DNA from: Plantago ovata
Taxonomy: Eukaryota > Streptophyta > Magnoliopsida > Lamiales > Plantaginaceae
DNA: 64,000 bases
NCBI GenBank assembly: GCA_028274465.1
Contig: CM051456.1
Coordinates: 46,677,011 to 46,741,010, forward strand
Direction: 5' to 3'
The stretch's first letter is position 1. Each line of letters opens with the position of its first letter. Shown here piece by piece: positions 54,129 to 64,000 of the stretch. A program made the position numbers and the translations under genes. Under the pieces are notes generated by a model that saw only the letters and a list, made by a program, of their open reading frames with translations, searched no databases and was not told where the DNA came from.

Positions 54129-54435
54129 CTATACTCCTTTTTTCTGTTTAGCTTATTTATATTTTCAACATTCAGTTCCCTACAGAAGAACAGGCTCTGG
54201 GGGTTTGCTCTCAGGAAATCTCACTTTCTTACCCTATTTCTTCCCCCCTATCTTTTTCAGAAAATTCATCTAATCTGATCTCGGTTACCTTACATGCTTG
54301 CGCTCTCGTAGTTCTCAGTTACATTGTGTTTGTTTGCACTCTTTGTGCTTTTCTTTGCAAGTTTTTGAGTTTCTTTTGTGGATTCTGCTCCTTGGTTTCT
54401 TGTTTCCTCCTGTGCAGAAACTAGTTATATGAAGG

Positions 54436-55344
54436 ATGAGTCAACCACCGTTGCCCCGTTATGTGATGCCTCGAGGGCCTTGCATAACATTGGATGATGA
54501 TTGCACGAATTATGACCTTGATCCTTCGTACTACTCCATTCTCTCCACGTTTTCAATGGGTGATGATCCAAGAGGGTTCTTAGACACGTACGAGGAAGGT
54601 GTGTTGAGGATAACTCGTGAGAATGAGGAGGGGGTTATCTTATCACATGAGCAACTTTGTATGAGAGGATTTATGGGAGCCTTGAAAGGGTACGCTCGAA
54701 GATGGCTCAGAATCCCGCCGGAAGAATCGTTGCGCACTTGGGGTGAAGTAACCAACAAGTTTCTGGAACATTGGGATGGGGACTCACCTTCCGGGACAAG
54801 GGCATGGACGTCTCGCTTCAGTAGTCAGCCACCAGAAATCGACATTGCCGATGAAGAGGAATGTGGAGAAGAATCCGTTGATGAAGTCTCCTCAGTGCTT
54901 AGCTTGGATTCCACGTCCTTACTTGCGGATGTCGAAGTTGATGGTCAAGAGGAAGTCGTGGAGGAAGTAATAACTGAATCCATTACTTCACTTGAGTCAG
55001 AAGGTGATGGCGTGAGTTGTGTTGAGGTCGAGAAGCCAATCTCTGAAGATTTTGGTGTCTTTGAATCAATTGTGGCAGATACTCTTGATCTTGACTCCTA
55101 CGTTCTGGTCCATGCACCCACCTATGAGTCCCAAAGGAGTTTTGATCCTCTTTACTCTTTTTATTTTCCATCTGATTCCCTTAGTTATTTTTTAGATTTT
55201 GCTTTTCTTGGTTTTGTTAATTTTAGATTTCAGGGAATCGTGGACTTGCCTGAGCAGATACGGAGAGGAGCCAAGGATGGTTCCCAAGATGCGAGGAGTA
55301 ATGGAACGGATGCACAAGATTCGTTTCCATTTGATAATGGATAA
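54436..55344 (+). CDS. Truncated Gag-like protein (302 residues)
   Basis: ATG 54436 starts MSQPPLPRYVMPRGPCITLDDD. Residues 40-113 (FSMGDDPRGFLDTYEEGVLRI, LKGYARRWLRIPPEESLRTWGEVTNKFLEHW) match the first half of a gypsy Gag domain and parallel the Gag at 7249. The second half (the FMPYYE..CPHH part there) is missing, and the frame passes directly into an acidic Ser/Glu-rich tail (VDEVSSVLSLDSTSLLADVEVDGQEEVVEE) and a Phe-rich end. The internal loss suggests a defective Gag. Another frame stays open to 55414 at the 3' end, so the original C terminus may have been shifted. No zinc knuckle or protease. Confidence 0.72.
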   Translation: MSQPPLPRYVMPRGPCITLDDDCTNYDLDPSYYSILSTFSMGDDPRGFLDTYEEGVLRITRENEEGVILSHEQLCMRGFMGALKGYARRWLRIPPEESLRTWGEVTNKFLEHWDGDSPSGTRAWTSRFSSQPPEIDIADEEECGEESVDEVSSVLSLDSTSLLADVEVDGQEEVVEEVITESITSLESEGDGVSCVEVEKPISEDFGVFESIVADTLDLDSYVLVHAPTYESQRSFDPLYSFYFPSDSLSYFLDFAFLGFVNFRFQGIVDLPEQIRRGAKDGSQDARSNGTDAQDSFPFDNG

Positions 55345-55414
55345 CACTAGTGGTAATGATCTCCTGTCTGACATGTGGAGGGACTATTATGGGGATTTCA
55401 ATCTCGATAATTAG

Positions 55415-56932
55415 TCTTTTCACATGTCCGCTCTCAGCCGACCGAGGCCAAACCGTTAGGTAACATCTAGTATCACTTTTTATTTACTCATTCTCTTTTG
55501 CTAGGGACTAGCTTAAGTTTCATGAGGGGGATGGGATGTGAACCATGATGTTAAGTATTGTTTGGCTTTGTGATGTTGAGTATGGTATCTTGTTTTTGTT
55601 TGCATTTGCACGTTTACCGCTTTCTTAGTATTTAGTTGCATACACTACATTCATCCTAGGATAGTCTTACATGTTTTATGTGGAGTTTATTGCCAAATTT
55701 TTTGAACTTTTTTATTGGGTAGATTAACTAACTATAACATTAATCGCATGCTTCATCTCTGTGAATTTGTTTGAGGTTTTCTCGCTTGGCTTGTCACATT
55801 TATGTATTGCACTTAGTTAAGCTTGGTAGTCTCGACATCACTTAGTGGTGTTTTCTCTACTGCGGTTCACGAAGGCCTTTATAATAGGATGATGCATGTT
55901 AGGGTCTTATGGTTGTTTTCCCGAGTAATTATGTACCTAAGAGGCAAAAAGTCTTCACCTTGCTTTAAGATTGCTAAATGCCTAGGAAGGAGGTAGTGTG
56001 AGATTGTGTGATCGTTTTTTTGCAACCTATTCTTTCGAATAGGTTTGGGGAGGGGGTTACGCTATCATTAGACTTGTTTTTCATTTTTTGAGTGTGTGTT
56101 GTGAGTTTATTTTTCTTTTTTCTTTCGTAAATTTTGTACTCCAACCTATTCTTTCGAATAGGTTTGGGGAAGTCGTTTGTGAGTCATTTTAGTTTCTTTT
56201 TCGTTGTGCTACTGCTGGCTAAAAAAATCGAAAAAAAAGGGAAAGAAGAAGAATTCAAAGAAAAAAAAAGAAAAAACTAGAAAAGAAAAAAAAAAGGAAA
56301 AAAGAGAGAAGACCCCAAAAAAGAAAAGAATGGTCTAAAAAAAAAGAGCCAAAAAGCAGTTTAGCAAAGTGTTGTGTCTCATTTTCCAATTCTTGTAATG
56401 TTCGTAATCGTGTTGAAATTTTCTATCTTTTCTTTTTGTTTGAGTGTCATCTGTTCTAGACCACCCTCGTCCTGCCATTCAGGAAGTGGTGAATAGCTTA
56501 AGGCTTTGCTTGAGAGATGGGTAGAATAGGGGAGTGTTATCTTTTTTAGGGAACCCTCCTTCGTTTGATGAGAGCCAGTATTGGTTCGACCTCTTTGAGG
56601 AAAAGTTTTAACTTGGTGAACAGCAGTAAGTCCTCAGTTTCATAGGCACGGGACAACCATTCGTATTCTAACATGTTTCATTACGTCGTCACTGACTAGG
56701 TCCAGGTAGAGAATGTTACGAGAGACTATCTTGTCTTAACATAAGTGCTTATGTGAATGTGTATGAGTCAATCGAGGCATTCTTCAACCTATATTCATGT
56801 TATGATTTGATAGATTCAATATATTAGTTCATTTCATTTGGCATGTGACTCCACTTTTTGTGTTGCATTGGTTTTTGCATTAGAGTCAAGCTTAGTTGCT
56901 TGAGGACAACCAAAGGTTCGGTTTGGGGAGTT
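55415..56932 (+). other. Non-coding 3' module
   Basis: The shared module starts at about 55432 (CTCAGCCGACCGAGGCC). Twin hairpins AACCTATTC/GAATAGGTT are at 56024-56045 and 56143-56164, each followed by GGTTTGGGGA; an A/G tract spans about 56221-56350; the polypurine tract ends at 56932. No gene. Confidence 0.85.
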
Positions 56933-58139
56933 TGATGAACGTGTATTTTACACTTTCATTTGAGTCTTTTTCACCTATTTTAGCTATCTTCTATGTTAAT
57001 TTAGCTATATTTTAGCGCATTTTATTAGAATAGTGTCACGTTTCCCTTTAGTTTGTATTTTACAGGTTTTCGGGTGAAAAACGAGGTTTTCCGGGCAATT
57101 ATATTGAAGTATACAAGGAATTGGTGTTCCGAAGGCCTAATTGGAGTATCTAGAAGATTCCGGATAGGATTTGAAGTCTAGGGGTCGAGTCTGAAGGCTA
57201 AAAGGTCACTAGAAGGCAAAAACCGAGTCCGAAAAGGAAAAGAAATCAAAAAACGCGTCGAAAACGCGTTTTCAGCCGACTGGAGGTCCCGGGCGAGTCG
57301 CCTGGGACGTGGGGCGAATCGATCCACACCAGGCGAATCGCCCGGTGTGTGGGGCCACTCGCCCCACACCTGCCGAATGCCTATATATAGTTGCTCAGTT
57401 TTCTCTGTTTTTCATACTTTTCCATACCTTTTCTCTCACCTTTCTCATTAGTTTTAGGTAGGAATTCTCCAGAGCCTGTTCTGGGGATTCTTAGCTTAGA
57501 AGATACTTTTTCTTAGCGTTTTGGAGCTCGTAACCTCGTGATTCTTCGGAGATTGACAACCTTCGGTAACATTGTATCTTACAGTTTTTCTATTTATATT
57601 TATTTATCTTTCAACATGTTTTCATTCAATCTTGCTATGATTTTTGTTGATTGCATGACATCTATGAGTAGCTAAACTTCTCGTTTGTGATAGTATGTGA
57701 TTTCTTAGCGAAGGGTTAATAATTATGCTAATGGCTATATCGCGCATTATACTTTGAGTTATTGCTTTATTTCTTTGATCTATCTAAAACCTCTATCTTC
57801 GTATTGTTGAATAATAACGGAACACAATTGGACAATTCATTGATCAAAGATCTCTATGCAAAACCGGGGAATTCATGCATGATTATTAACCTGCTATGCT
57901 TTGAATGACCATACTATCACCAATCTCCATTATCTGATAAGAAAAACCTTTGCTAAGTCATCTGTTGATTTTATATTCTTAAGTTAGATTAGATAAAGCT
58001 AGTTATAGTCCTTAGAGATCGACACTCGAGGTTATTTTACTGCTGCACTACGGTTTTCGTTGTAGTTGTGAATTGCCTTTGGCTCAATACAAATTTATTT
58101 TATTAACTAGAATCTCACAAGTTCTAAACCATTTCATCA
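56933..58139 (+). repeat. 3' LTR of the complete TR-GAG element
   Basis: TGATGAACGTG to ATTTCATCA, 1207 bp against 1205 for the 5' copy, with scattered substitutions. One palindrome has changed (GGGGCGAATCGATCC where a GGGGC..GCCCC pair was expected). TATA box at about 57380-57389. Confidence 0.94.
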
Positions 58140-58144
58140 ACCTA

Positions 58145-59116
58145 GTGTGGCTTTGTTGGTTATTTTGCAAGTATTGCACACAACAAGACCAGAATGAGAT
58201 GAGTTTGAAAAGCTAAGTTTGTAACCTTCAAACTTAACCGGTGCAGAGACAAGAACAAAGGCTTTGTAAACAATTAGGAGAAAGGATTGGTGGTAGCAAT
58301 GTGGATTAATCATGTAATGAATCACTATTGTGCTGCAAGTTTACTGCGTAAAGCCTTCAACAAGTTCTACAATGTAAATCGTCTAGGCAAGTTTAAGACA
58401 CACATCTTGAAAGGTTCCTATCGATACTTTAGTAGTGTTGTCACTCCACTATTTATCTAGCATGCTTGCATATTTTCAAATCGTAGACCAAGAGTTTGTC
58501 ACATACTCATATTCGAAGATATTTGATTGGCAACTATGGTAAACGAGATAAAACATACAACAAGAACGAATCAGAGCCTCATGCAAGCATATCATAATAC
58601 ATACGATCAATTCACCACATTGTACCACCAATGCAATAAGATTAGCTAGTCATACACATAATGCTAAACATCAATTTATATGAATAATGAATAGAATACA
58701 TCAATTCAAATACAAAGAAAGGAGTTTGATACAAGTTACCACAAGTCTGTCACTACTTGATGGTTTGCTCTTGAATTCCTCTCCGTAGATGGATGAGTAA
58801 TGTAATCCAAGTGCTTAATCTTCCATCTCCATTGGTTTACAAGCTCCTATGTTCTAGATCTGAGAATTGGGGCTTGAGAAAGCTCCCAAAACACCAAGGA
58901 AAGTCTAAAGAATGATCCAGTGTAACTGAAAAATGAGTTTTAAACACAAAATCTCGTCTAGGAGGAAGTTCCGGGAGCGTCGCCTGGCCTGTGGGGCGAG
59001 TCACCTAGCAGAAGTGAAGTCTCTGTCCAGAACGTTGTAGGCGATTCGCCCAGCAGAGCTAGGTGATTCGCCCCACATTGAAATGGATCTGTAGGGCTCG
59101 TATGACGTCGGATTGG
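58145..59116 (-). repeat. Family C LTR-like unit, copy 2, right part
   Basis: Continues the unit interrupted at 52902; it matches 51595-52565 closely. On the minus strand it begins near 59116 with ACCAATCCGACG and carries two GGCGATTCGCC-type palindromes (about 59039-59080). Confidence 0.7.
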
Positions 59117-59204
59117 TGCGTGTGACCTACCGTTGTATAGGTCTTTGAGTTAGCTACGCGTGGACATTGGTTTCACGTCAATCCAATATCATAAGACGGG
59201 GATA

Positions 59205-60617
59205 TTATTACCTTTGGCATTGTAGACTTGTTCATATCAATGAAACACGGATTCAAAGACTAAGAAAGTTGGACTACTTAGAACTATTCGATTTCGAATC
59301 TTATGGAACATGTGAATCCTGTGTAAGAGTTAAAATGACAAGAAAGCCCTTTCCTGGAAAGGGGGCTCGTGCGTCGCGCCCATTGGAGCTAATACATAGT
59401 GTTGTATGCGGACCATTTAAGGTTCAAGCGCGTGGAGGTTATTCTTACTTCATTACTTTTACAGACGACTTCTCAAGATACGGATATATTTATTTCATGA
59501 AGCACAAATCTGAATCATTTGAAAAGTTTAAGGAGTTTAAGAGTGAAGTCGAGAAAGAGTTGAACTTAAGCATAGTCAAACTTTGGTCCGATCGAGGAGG
59601 CGAATACTTAAGTCATGAATTTCTCGATTACTTAAAGGATAATGGAAAAAATCTCAATGGACACCTCCTGGTACTCCACAACTAAATGGCGTGTCTGAAA
59701 GGAGGAACCGAACCTTGTTAGACATGGTAAGATCCATGATTGCATTCTCAACTCTTCCAAACTATCTGTGGGAATATGTGCTACAAACCACAATATATAT
59801 TCTGAATCGTGTCCCATCTAAATCAGTTGAGATAACTCCATATGAATTATGGAGAGGTAGAAGACCTGGATTTGACCATATGATAACCTGAGGCCGCCCA
59901 GCGTACGTCAAATTAATGCTCACTAGTAAATTAGATGAGAAGGTTGTAAAGTGCTATTTTGTAGGATACCCTCGTGAGACGTGAGGTTATTATTTCTATC
60001 ATGCTGAAGATCATACTGTGATCGTATCTAGAAATCTTAAGTTCCTTGAAAAGGAATATGTCCAACAAGAGAGACTTGGGGACGTGATAGATCTTGAAGA
60101 AGTTCACGACCATAGCACTAATGAGCATGAGTCTATTGGAGTAGACTCAACTTCAGTGGGAGCTTTTGAAGCTAATATGGATGATGGCAATAGAATGACA
60201 TTTTCTAGGCATGTTATTGCCAGTGGAACACCTGTGGTTGGTTCTAGCAACACAGAAACTCAAACCACTCCAACAGAACCAACTGTTGATCAACCTGCAT
60301 AACAAGATGTGCATGCACAGCAGCTTGTGCGTGTAGAAAGGCGCCAAGCCCCTAGTCCTACACAACCCACTGTTGATGCTCGAGTCACACGAAGTCAGAA
60401 ATGAAAAGCACCAGAGACCTCGGTTGAGAACCAAACTGTCGAGCGCCGTAGGTCTAGGAGGAATCAGAAATTCCCTCCGCTGACATCCTTCCTTGTAGAA
60501 GACATCAGTGAACTTGATGTAGGATTGTCAGATAGGGAAGACCGTAAGACCTACGCTGAAGCAATACATGAAATTGATTCAGATAGGTGGCAAGAACCCA
60601 TGAAATTAGAAATAGAC
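59205..60617 (+). pseudogene. Copia-B integrase and linker
   Basis: From [16 protein letters not shown] and CESCVRVK through the core: the first catalytic Asp is lost (LIHSVVCGPF instead of [10 protein letters not shown]), and the second is present (WSDRGGEY, Arg changed to Trp). A small deletion near 59650 shifts the frame before [11 protein letters not shown] (59691 on). A TGA at 59889-59891 and a TAA at 60301-60303 follow, then the linker to EIDSDRWQEPMKLEID. The TRIM inserted at 60618 separates it from RT. A short 88-bp piece of unclear origin (59117-59204) precedes it. Confidence 0.87.
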
Positions 60618-61172
60618 TGTAATTCCCCGCATCCCACATCGCTTAAGAGTGATTGGAATAAAGGGTATATATGTTAGACCACCACTCTCACATGGTATGA
60701 GGCCTTTTGGGTGTTTTCAAAAGCAAATCCTTGCGGGCTCAGGCCCAAAGCGGACAATATCATACTGTTGAGACGTGTGTGGGTCCGTCCAGGAGTAACC
60801 ACGCCGGCTGGATTGGTCGGGTCGTTACAAATGGTATCAGATCCTAGACCAACTCAAAGTCCGCACCGGGTGGACGGTTGGTAAAAGTTATTGTCAATTT
60901 GTTACCCCCACCACTTAAGGCGCTCGACGAGGACGTCGAGGCTTTAAGGGGGGTAGTTTGTAATGCCCCGCATCCCACATCGCTTAAGAGTGATTGGAAT
61001 AAAGGGTATATATGTTAGACCACCAGTCTCACATGGTATGAGGCCTTTTGGGTGATTCCAAAAGCAAATCCGTGCAGGCTCAGGTCCAAAGCGGACAATA
61101 TCATATACTGTTGAGACGTGTGTGGGTCCGTCCAGGAGTAACCACGCCGGCCGGATTGGTCGGGTCGTTACA
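60618..61172 (+). mobile_element. TRIM element, complete (555 bp)
   Basis: LTRs 60618-60829 (212 bp) and 60959-61172 (214 bp) start TGTAATKCCCCGC and end GGGTCGTTACA. The PBS TGGTATCAGATCC (60832-60844) fits initiator tRNA-Met. The polypurine tract AAGGGGGGTAGT (about 60946-60957) precedes the 3' LTR. TSD TAGAC at 60613-60617 and 61173-61177. By eye the LTRs differ at 8 bases and one 2-nt indel. The word TCCCACATCG is typical of a broad plant TRIM group. No coding capacity. Confidence 0.95.
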
Positions 61173-61546
61173 TAGACTCTATGTACCAGAATCAAATTTG
61201 GAGCTTGGTTGATTTGCCTAAAGGGATGAAACCCATTGGATGCACATGGGTCTTCAAGAGGAAGACCAATGCTGAGGGCAAGGTACAAACCTACAAAGCT
61301 AGGCTTGTGGCTAAATGTTACACTGAACGATATGGTATCGATTATGATGAAACCTTTTTGCCTGTTGCAAAACTAAAGTCTATTAGAATTCTACTTGCGA
61401 TAGATGCGTTCTATGATTATGAGATATGGCAAATAGATGTGAAGACTGCTTTCCTCAATGGCAATCTTGAGGAAGAAGTCTATATGTTGCAACCTGAAGG
61501 TTCTGAATCTAAGCTAAATCCATCTGCCATTTGCAAGCTGCAAAGA
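61173..61546 (+). pseudogene. Copia-B reverse transcriptase, N-terminal part
   Basis: MYQNQIWSLVDLPKGMKPIGCTWVFKRK, ARLVAKCYTERYGIDYDETFLPVAK, QIDVKTAFLNGNLEEEVYM and CKLQR, then it stops at the junction 61546/61547. The rest of the RT is found inverted at 63217-62743. AAAGA (61542-61546) is repeated next to the inverted piece. Confidence 0.88.
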
Positions 61547-61559
61547 TGATAGTGTATAT
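61547..61559 (+). repeat. First bases of a copia LTR at a breakpoint
   Basis: TGATAGTGTATAT equals the family A LTR start and follows AAAGA exactly, then the sequence leaves the LTR. With the LTR end at 63218 and AAAGA there, it marks a copia insertion later split by inversion. Confidence 0.6.
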
Positions 61560-62742
61560 ATGTTTTTGGAGTTAAAAACGAGCATTTTTAATGGAAAATG
61601 GCCCCGTCGAAGTTCCTCGACCTACGTGTCTTTGTTCGTGAGTGTCCGAGCCCCAATAAGTGTTGAGAAGGAAGAGTCCAAGGCATTTGAAGGTCGTTCG
61701 TGGGCAAAGGATTGAGTTTCCAAGTGAAAATCTTCCCCATAGAGCAAGTGGTCCGCTTCCAGAAACCAAGTTGTCCGCCTGGGAACAGAGAATTTCAAGA
61801 GAGCCAAGCGGTCCGCTTGGCGTCGGTTACAGAATCAGATTCTGTCCTTTAAACTCAATTTTTTAGTAACATTTTGACATTCAGGCTTTAGCATTCGAAC
61901 TTTGGAGAGCTTCTGGCCCTAATTTTGACCCTAGAACTCAGATTTACATTGTAATTCACGTTTGGATTGAAGATTTGGCCATAGGATTGCATGATATTTT
62001 CATCTACGGAGAGGTTTTTCATCAATTCCACCGAATAGTGACAGCTTTGGTGGTAACTTGTATCAATCTCTTGTCTAGTAGTTTGATTAAATGTCTTCCT
62101 GTAACAATTCATATGAAATGATGTTTAAGATATTGAAAATGAGTAGCTAAATCCTTTGTGTTGGTGGTAGAATGTAGAATATGCATGTTTTGGATTATGT
62201 TTATGCTTACATGAGATTGTGATTCAATCTTGTTGCAAATTGCTTCATATGATTCATAGTTGCCTATAAAACATATTCGAATTAGAGAATCGTGACAATC
62301 TCTTGGTCAATGAAAGCTATAGCATTGTATGTTTATGATTTGCAGCATGCTAGATAAATGGTGTTGGTGACAAGCACCTCTAAAGTATTGATAGAGATCT
62401 TTTATGATGTGTGTCTTGAATGTTACCTAGACGGTTACTTAGCAGACTTAGTCGAAGGTTTTACGCACTGAACTTGTGAGCATATTCGTAATTCATACAT
62501 GTTAATTCGCTTTCTACCACCAACCGTTTTCCATCTTAGATTACAAACAAATTGTATTCTAGTTTGCTATGGTCTAAAACCTTTTTAAAAAACCACTTTG
62601 AACTCGTTGCCTGAAATAGCATACAAAAACCTCAAACAAAGCCACGTTATCTCCCGAGAGAACGACACTCAGGGACAACTTGCCATTGCACTATGATTTT
62701 TGTAGTGATAAGTGTTCTTTGGCTTTTAAAAATGACTCATCA
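61557..62742 (+). repeat. Family D LTR-like repeat
   Basis: About 1.2 kb with a layout parallel to family C and TR-GAG LTRs: a palindrome with arms GCCAAGCGG and CCGCTTGGC (61803-61821), CTACGGAGAGG, GTAGCTAAATCC, CCCGAGAGAACGACACTC and a CTCATCA end. The 5' boundary is unclear because it abuts the copia LTR fragment. No 5-bp duplication links its two flanks. No gene inside. Confidence 0.6.
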
Positions 62743-63217
62743 CTCACTGCGGAGGCGTAGGGGATACAACTCATGGCTCTTATCTCTTCTTCAGTTTTAG
62801 GAGCATCCTTAACTGTCAACGAGACACCATGTCTAGCTGGGAGAAATCCCTTCTTAGAGTCTTCCATACTAAAAAGCTTAAGTAGTTTGTCGATATATGT
62901 GGACTGTGTCAATCCTAACATCCTGCGCGATCTATCTATATAGATCTTAATTCCAAGGATGTAATTGGCTTCACCCAAATCCTTCATCGAGAAGGAACTT
63001 GATAACCAAATTTTTGTCTCTTCCAACACAGAGACATTGTTTCCCATGATTAATATGTCATCTACATAAATAATCATGAAAACTACCTCAGTGTCACTGT
63101 GCTTACTATGAACACATGGATCTTCCGCGCTTCAAATGATGTCAAACAATTTAACAGCTTCATCAAATTGGATATTCCAGCTTCTTGAGGCTTACTTCAA
63201 TCCATAGATGGATCTTT
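62743..63217 (-). pseudogene. Inverted copia-B RT C-terminal part
   Basis: On the minus strand from 63217: RSIYGLK-stop-ASRSWN, then IIYVDDILIMGNNVSVLEE (YVDD kept), SMKDLGEANYILGIKI, GFLPARHGVSL and CIPYASAVS, ending near 62743. It continues exactly where the plus-strand fragment ended at 61546, overlapping by the 5 bases AAAGA. It has stops near its 5' end. Confidence 0.87.
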
Positions 63218-64000
63218 TGTAAGAAAATATGGTCAGAGTTACCCCTAGGGTACGCAGCGGAATTTCAAAATTTTCTTAACATGCAGGTTAATTGATCATG
63301 TATATAGCGTATATATTAAACACGTTAATAAGAAGACTTACAATACTCCAAAAGCAAGCACATGTATCAAGTCTTCATAATAGTCCGGTAAATCTTCTCC
63401 TCGTCGAAGTCGAAGATATCTGCAATACTTTGATTATCTGCAAGACAAAAAAAGTTAGTTTCCAGCTCCTTGAACCTTAACCTTGGTATCCACGGATGAA
63501 TAGCTTATTGGAAAGAATGCTAGGATATTCTTTATGTGGCCAAGAAGATGGGGCGGAAGTTTTCCTCCGGTGAGGGTGGCGCGCGCGTGGCTAGAGGAGA
63601 GGTAGGGGAGAGCTTTTATTTTCTCTAAGAAAACTGGTAGACTAACTGTATGTCTGTGTGTATCAAAAGCTCTCTAATAGTCTACTATATATAGTAGTCA
63701 ATAGAAGCCTAATGAATAATCAATTAGACTTCACAGAGGAATAAGAATCTAATTCTTATCGCACTAGGAAACCAATTCAAGTCTAGATTCATTCCCAATC
63801 AAGTTATAAATCAATTAGGAAAATCTAAGTTATCCCTTGACTTCTAATAGAGGAAGGAGTCGAACTCCTTCCCCTAATCCAGCTGCGCGCGCGCGTCCCA
63901 AGGGTGGCTAGGTGGGTCCTGATTTTGGGACCCACTTATAATTCTAAGGCAATTCAAACTCCAAGTAGATTTTGCCCATGTGCATATATTAATTCCAAAT
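63218..64000 (-). repeat. Copia LTR, 3' portion, cut by window end
   Basis: The minus strand ends TTTTCTTACA at 63218. TATA palindrome CTACTATATATAGTAG at about 63681-63696, GCGCGCGCG near 63885-63893, and the hairpin arms GTGGGTCCTG and TGGGACCCAC (about 63911-63934, one mismatch pair). It is the same LTR family as 44193-46272. Confidence 0.9.

Larger units (their letters stand above)
52903..58139 (+). mobile_element. Complete TR-GAG element with TSD ACCTA
   Basis: 5237 bp: LTRs 52903-54107 and 56933-58139, PBS 54111-54128, a single gag frame (54436-55344), a non-coding 3' module, polypurine tract. The duplication ACCTA is at 52898-52902 and 58140-58144. The target, a family C repeat, is continuous when the element is removed (compare 51590-51600). 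It has no protease, RT or integrase. Confidence 0.95.

Noticed and set aside
61557..62742. Family D repeat as a solo LTR insertion
   Set aside because: Its flanks AAAGA and CTCAC do not match, and AAAGA is explained by the copia insertion; the repeat sits at an inversion breakpoint instead.

Overview
The window is plant nuclear DNA made almost entirely of nested LTR retrotransposons. I recognise no host gene, rRNA, tRNA gene or CRISPR array. A plant, probably a seed plant, is indicated by the families: Ty1/copia elements with Angela/BARE-like pol and LTRs of about 2.1 kb, a SIRE-like copia element with a third ORF, Ty3/gypsy-type TR-GAG elements with a tRNA-Asp primer binding site (PBS) and Athila-like gag or gag-protease, a TRIM, and a small Mutator-type element with a 9-bp target duplication (TSD).

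Layout. 1-3184: 3' half of a copia element (family A), minus strand. 3185-18272: two TR-GAG elements, one inside the PBS of the other, plus an extra chimeric LTR made by unequal crossing over. 18273-18372: 100 N. 18373-26219: plus-strand family A copia (leader, decayed gag-pol, 3' LTR). 26220-37878: SIRE-like element joined directly to that LTR. 37879-39476: tail and LTR of another TR-GAG element, lying inside an opposite-strand gag-pro element (39477-43040). That element sits in the leader of a minus-strand family A copia whose 5' LTR is 44193-46272. 46273-50681: decayed copia pol and a partial LTR holding a 709-bp Mutator-like insertion. 51276-59116: a tandemly repeated LTR-like unit split by a complete TR-GAG element (52903-58139, TSD ACCTA). 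59205-61546: decayed copia pol split by a complete TRIM (60618-61172, TSD TAGAC). 61547-64000: an inverted junction with an LTR-like repeat, an inverted reverse-transcriptase piece and part of a copia LTR.

How parts work together. The TR-GAG elements encode only Gag or Gag-protease, so they must borrow reverse transcriptase and integrase from an autonomous relative. They share LTRs, PBS and a roughly 1.5-kb non-coding 3' module but carry different coding heads. The copia elements once encoded Gag, protease, integrase, reverse transcriptase and RNase H; all copies here are broken.

Most interesting: two arrays of short stem-loops with near-constant 7-nt loops and covarying stems. One lies between pol and the third ORF of the SIRE-like element (33037-33319). 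The other lies in the leader of the family A copia and is seen in two separate copies (19135-19289 and 43147-43299). They look like selected RNA structures. Also notable are palindromes of the form GGCGANNCGCC just upstream of the LTR TATA boxes in several families, and a TR-GAG history that can be read step by step from TSDs and LTR sequence types.
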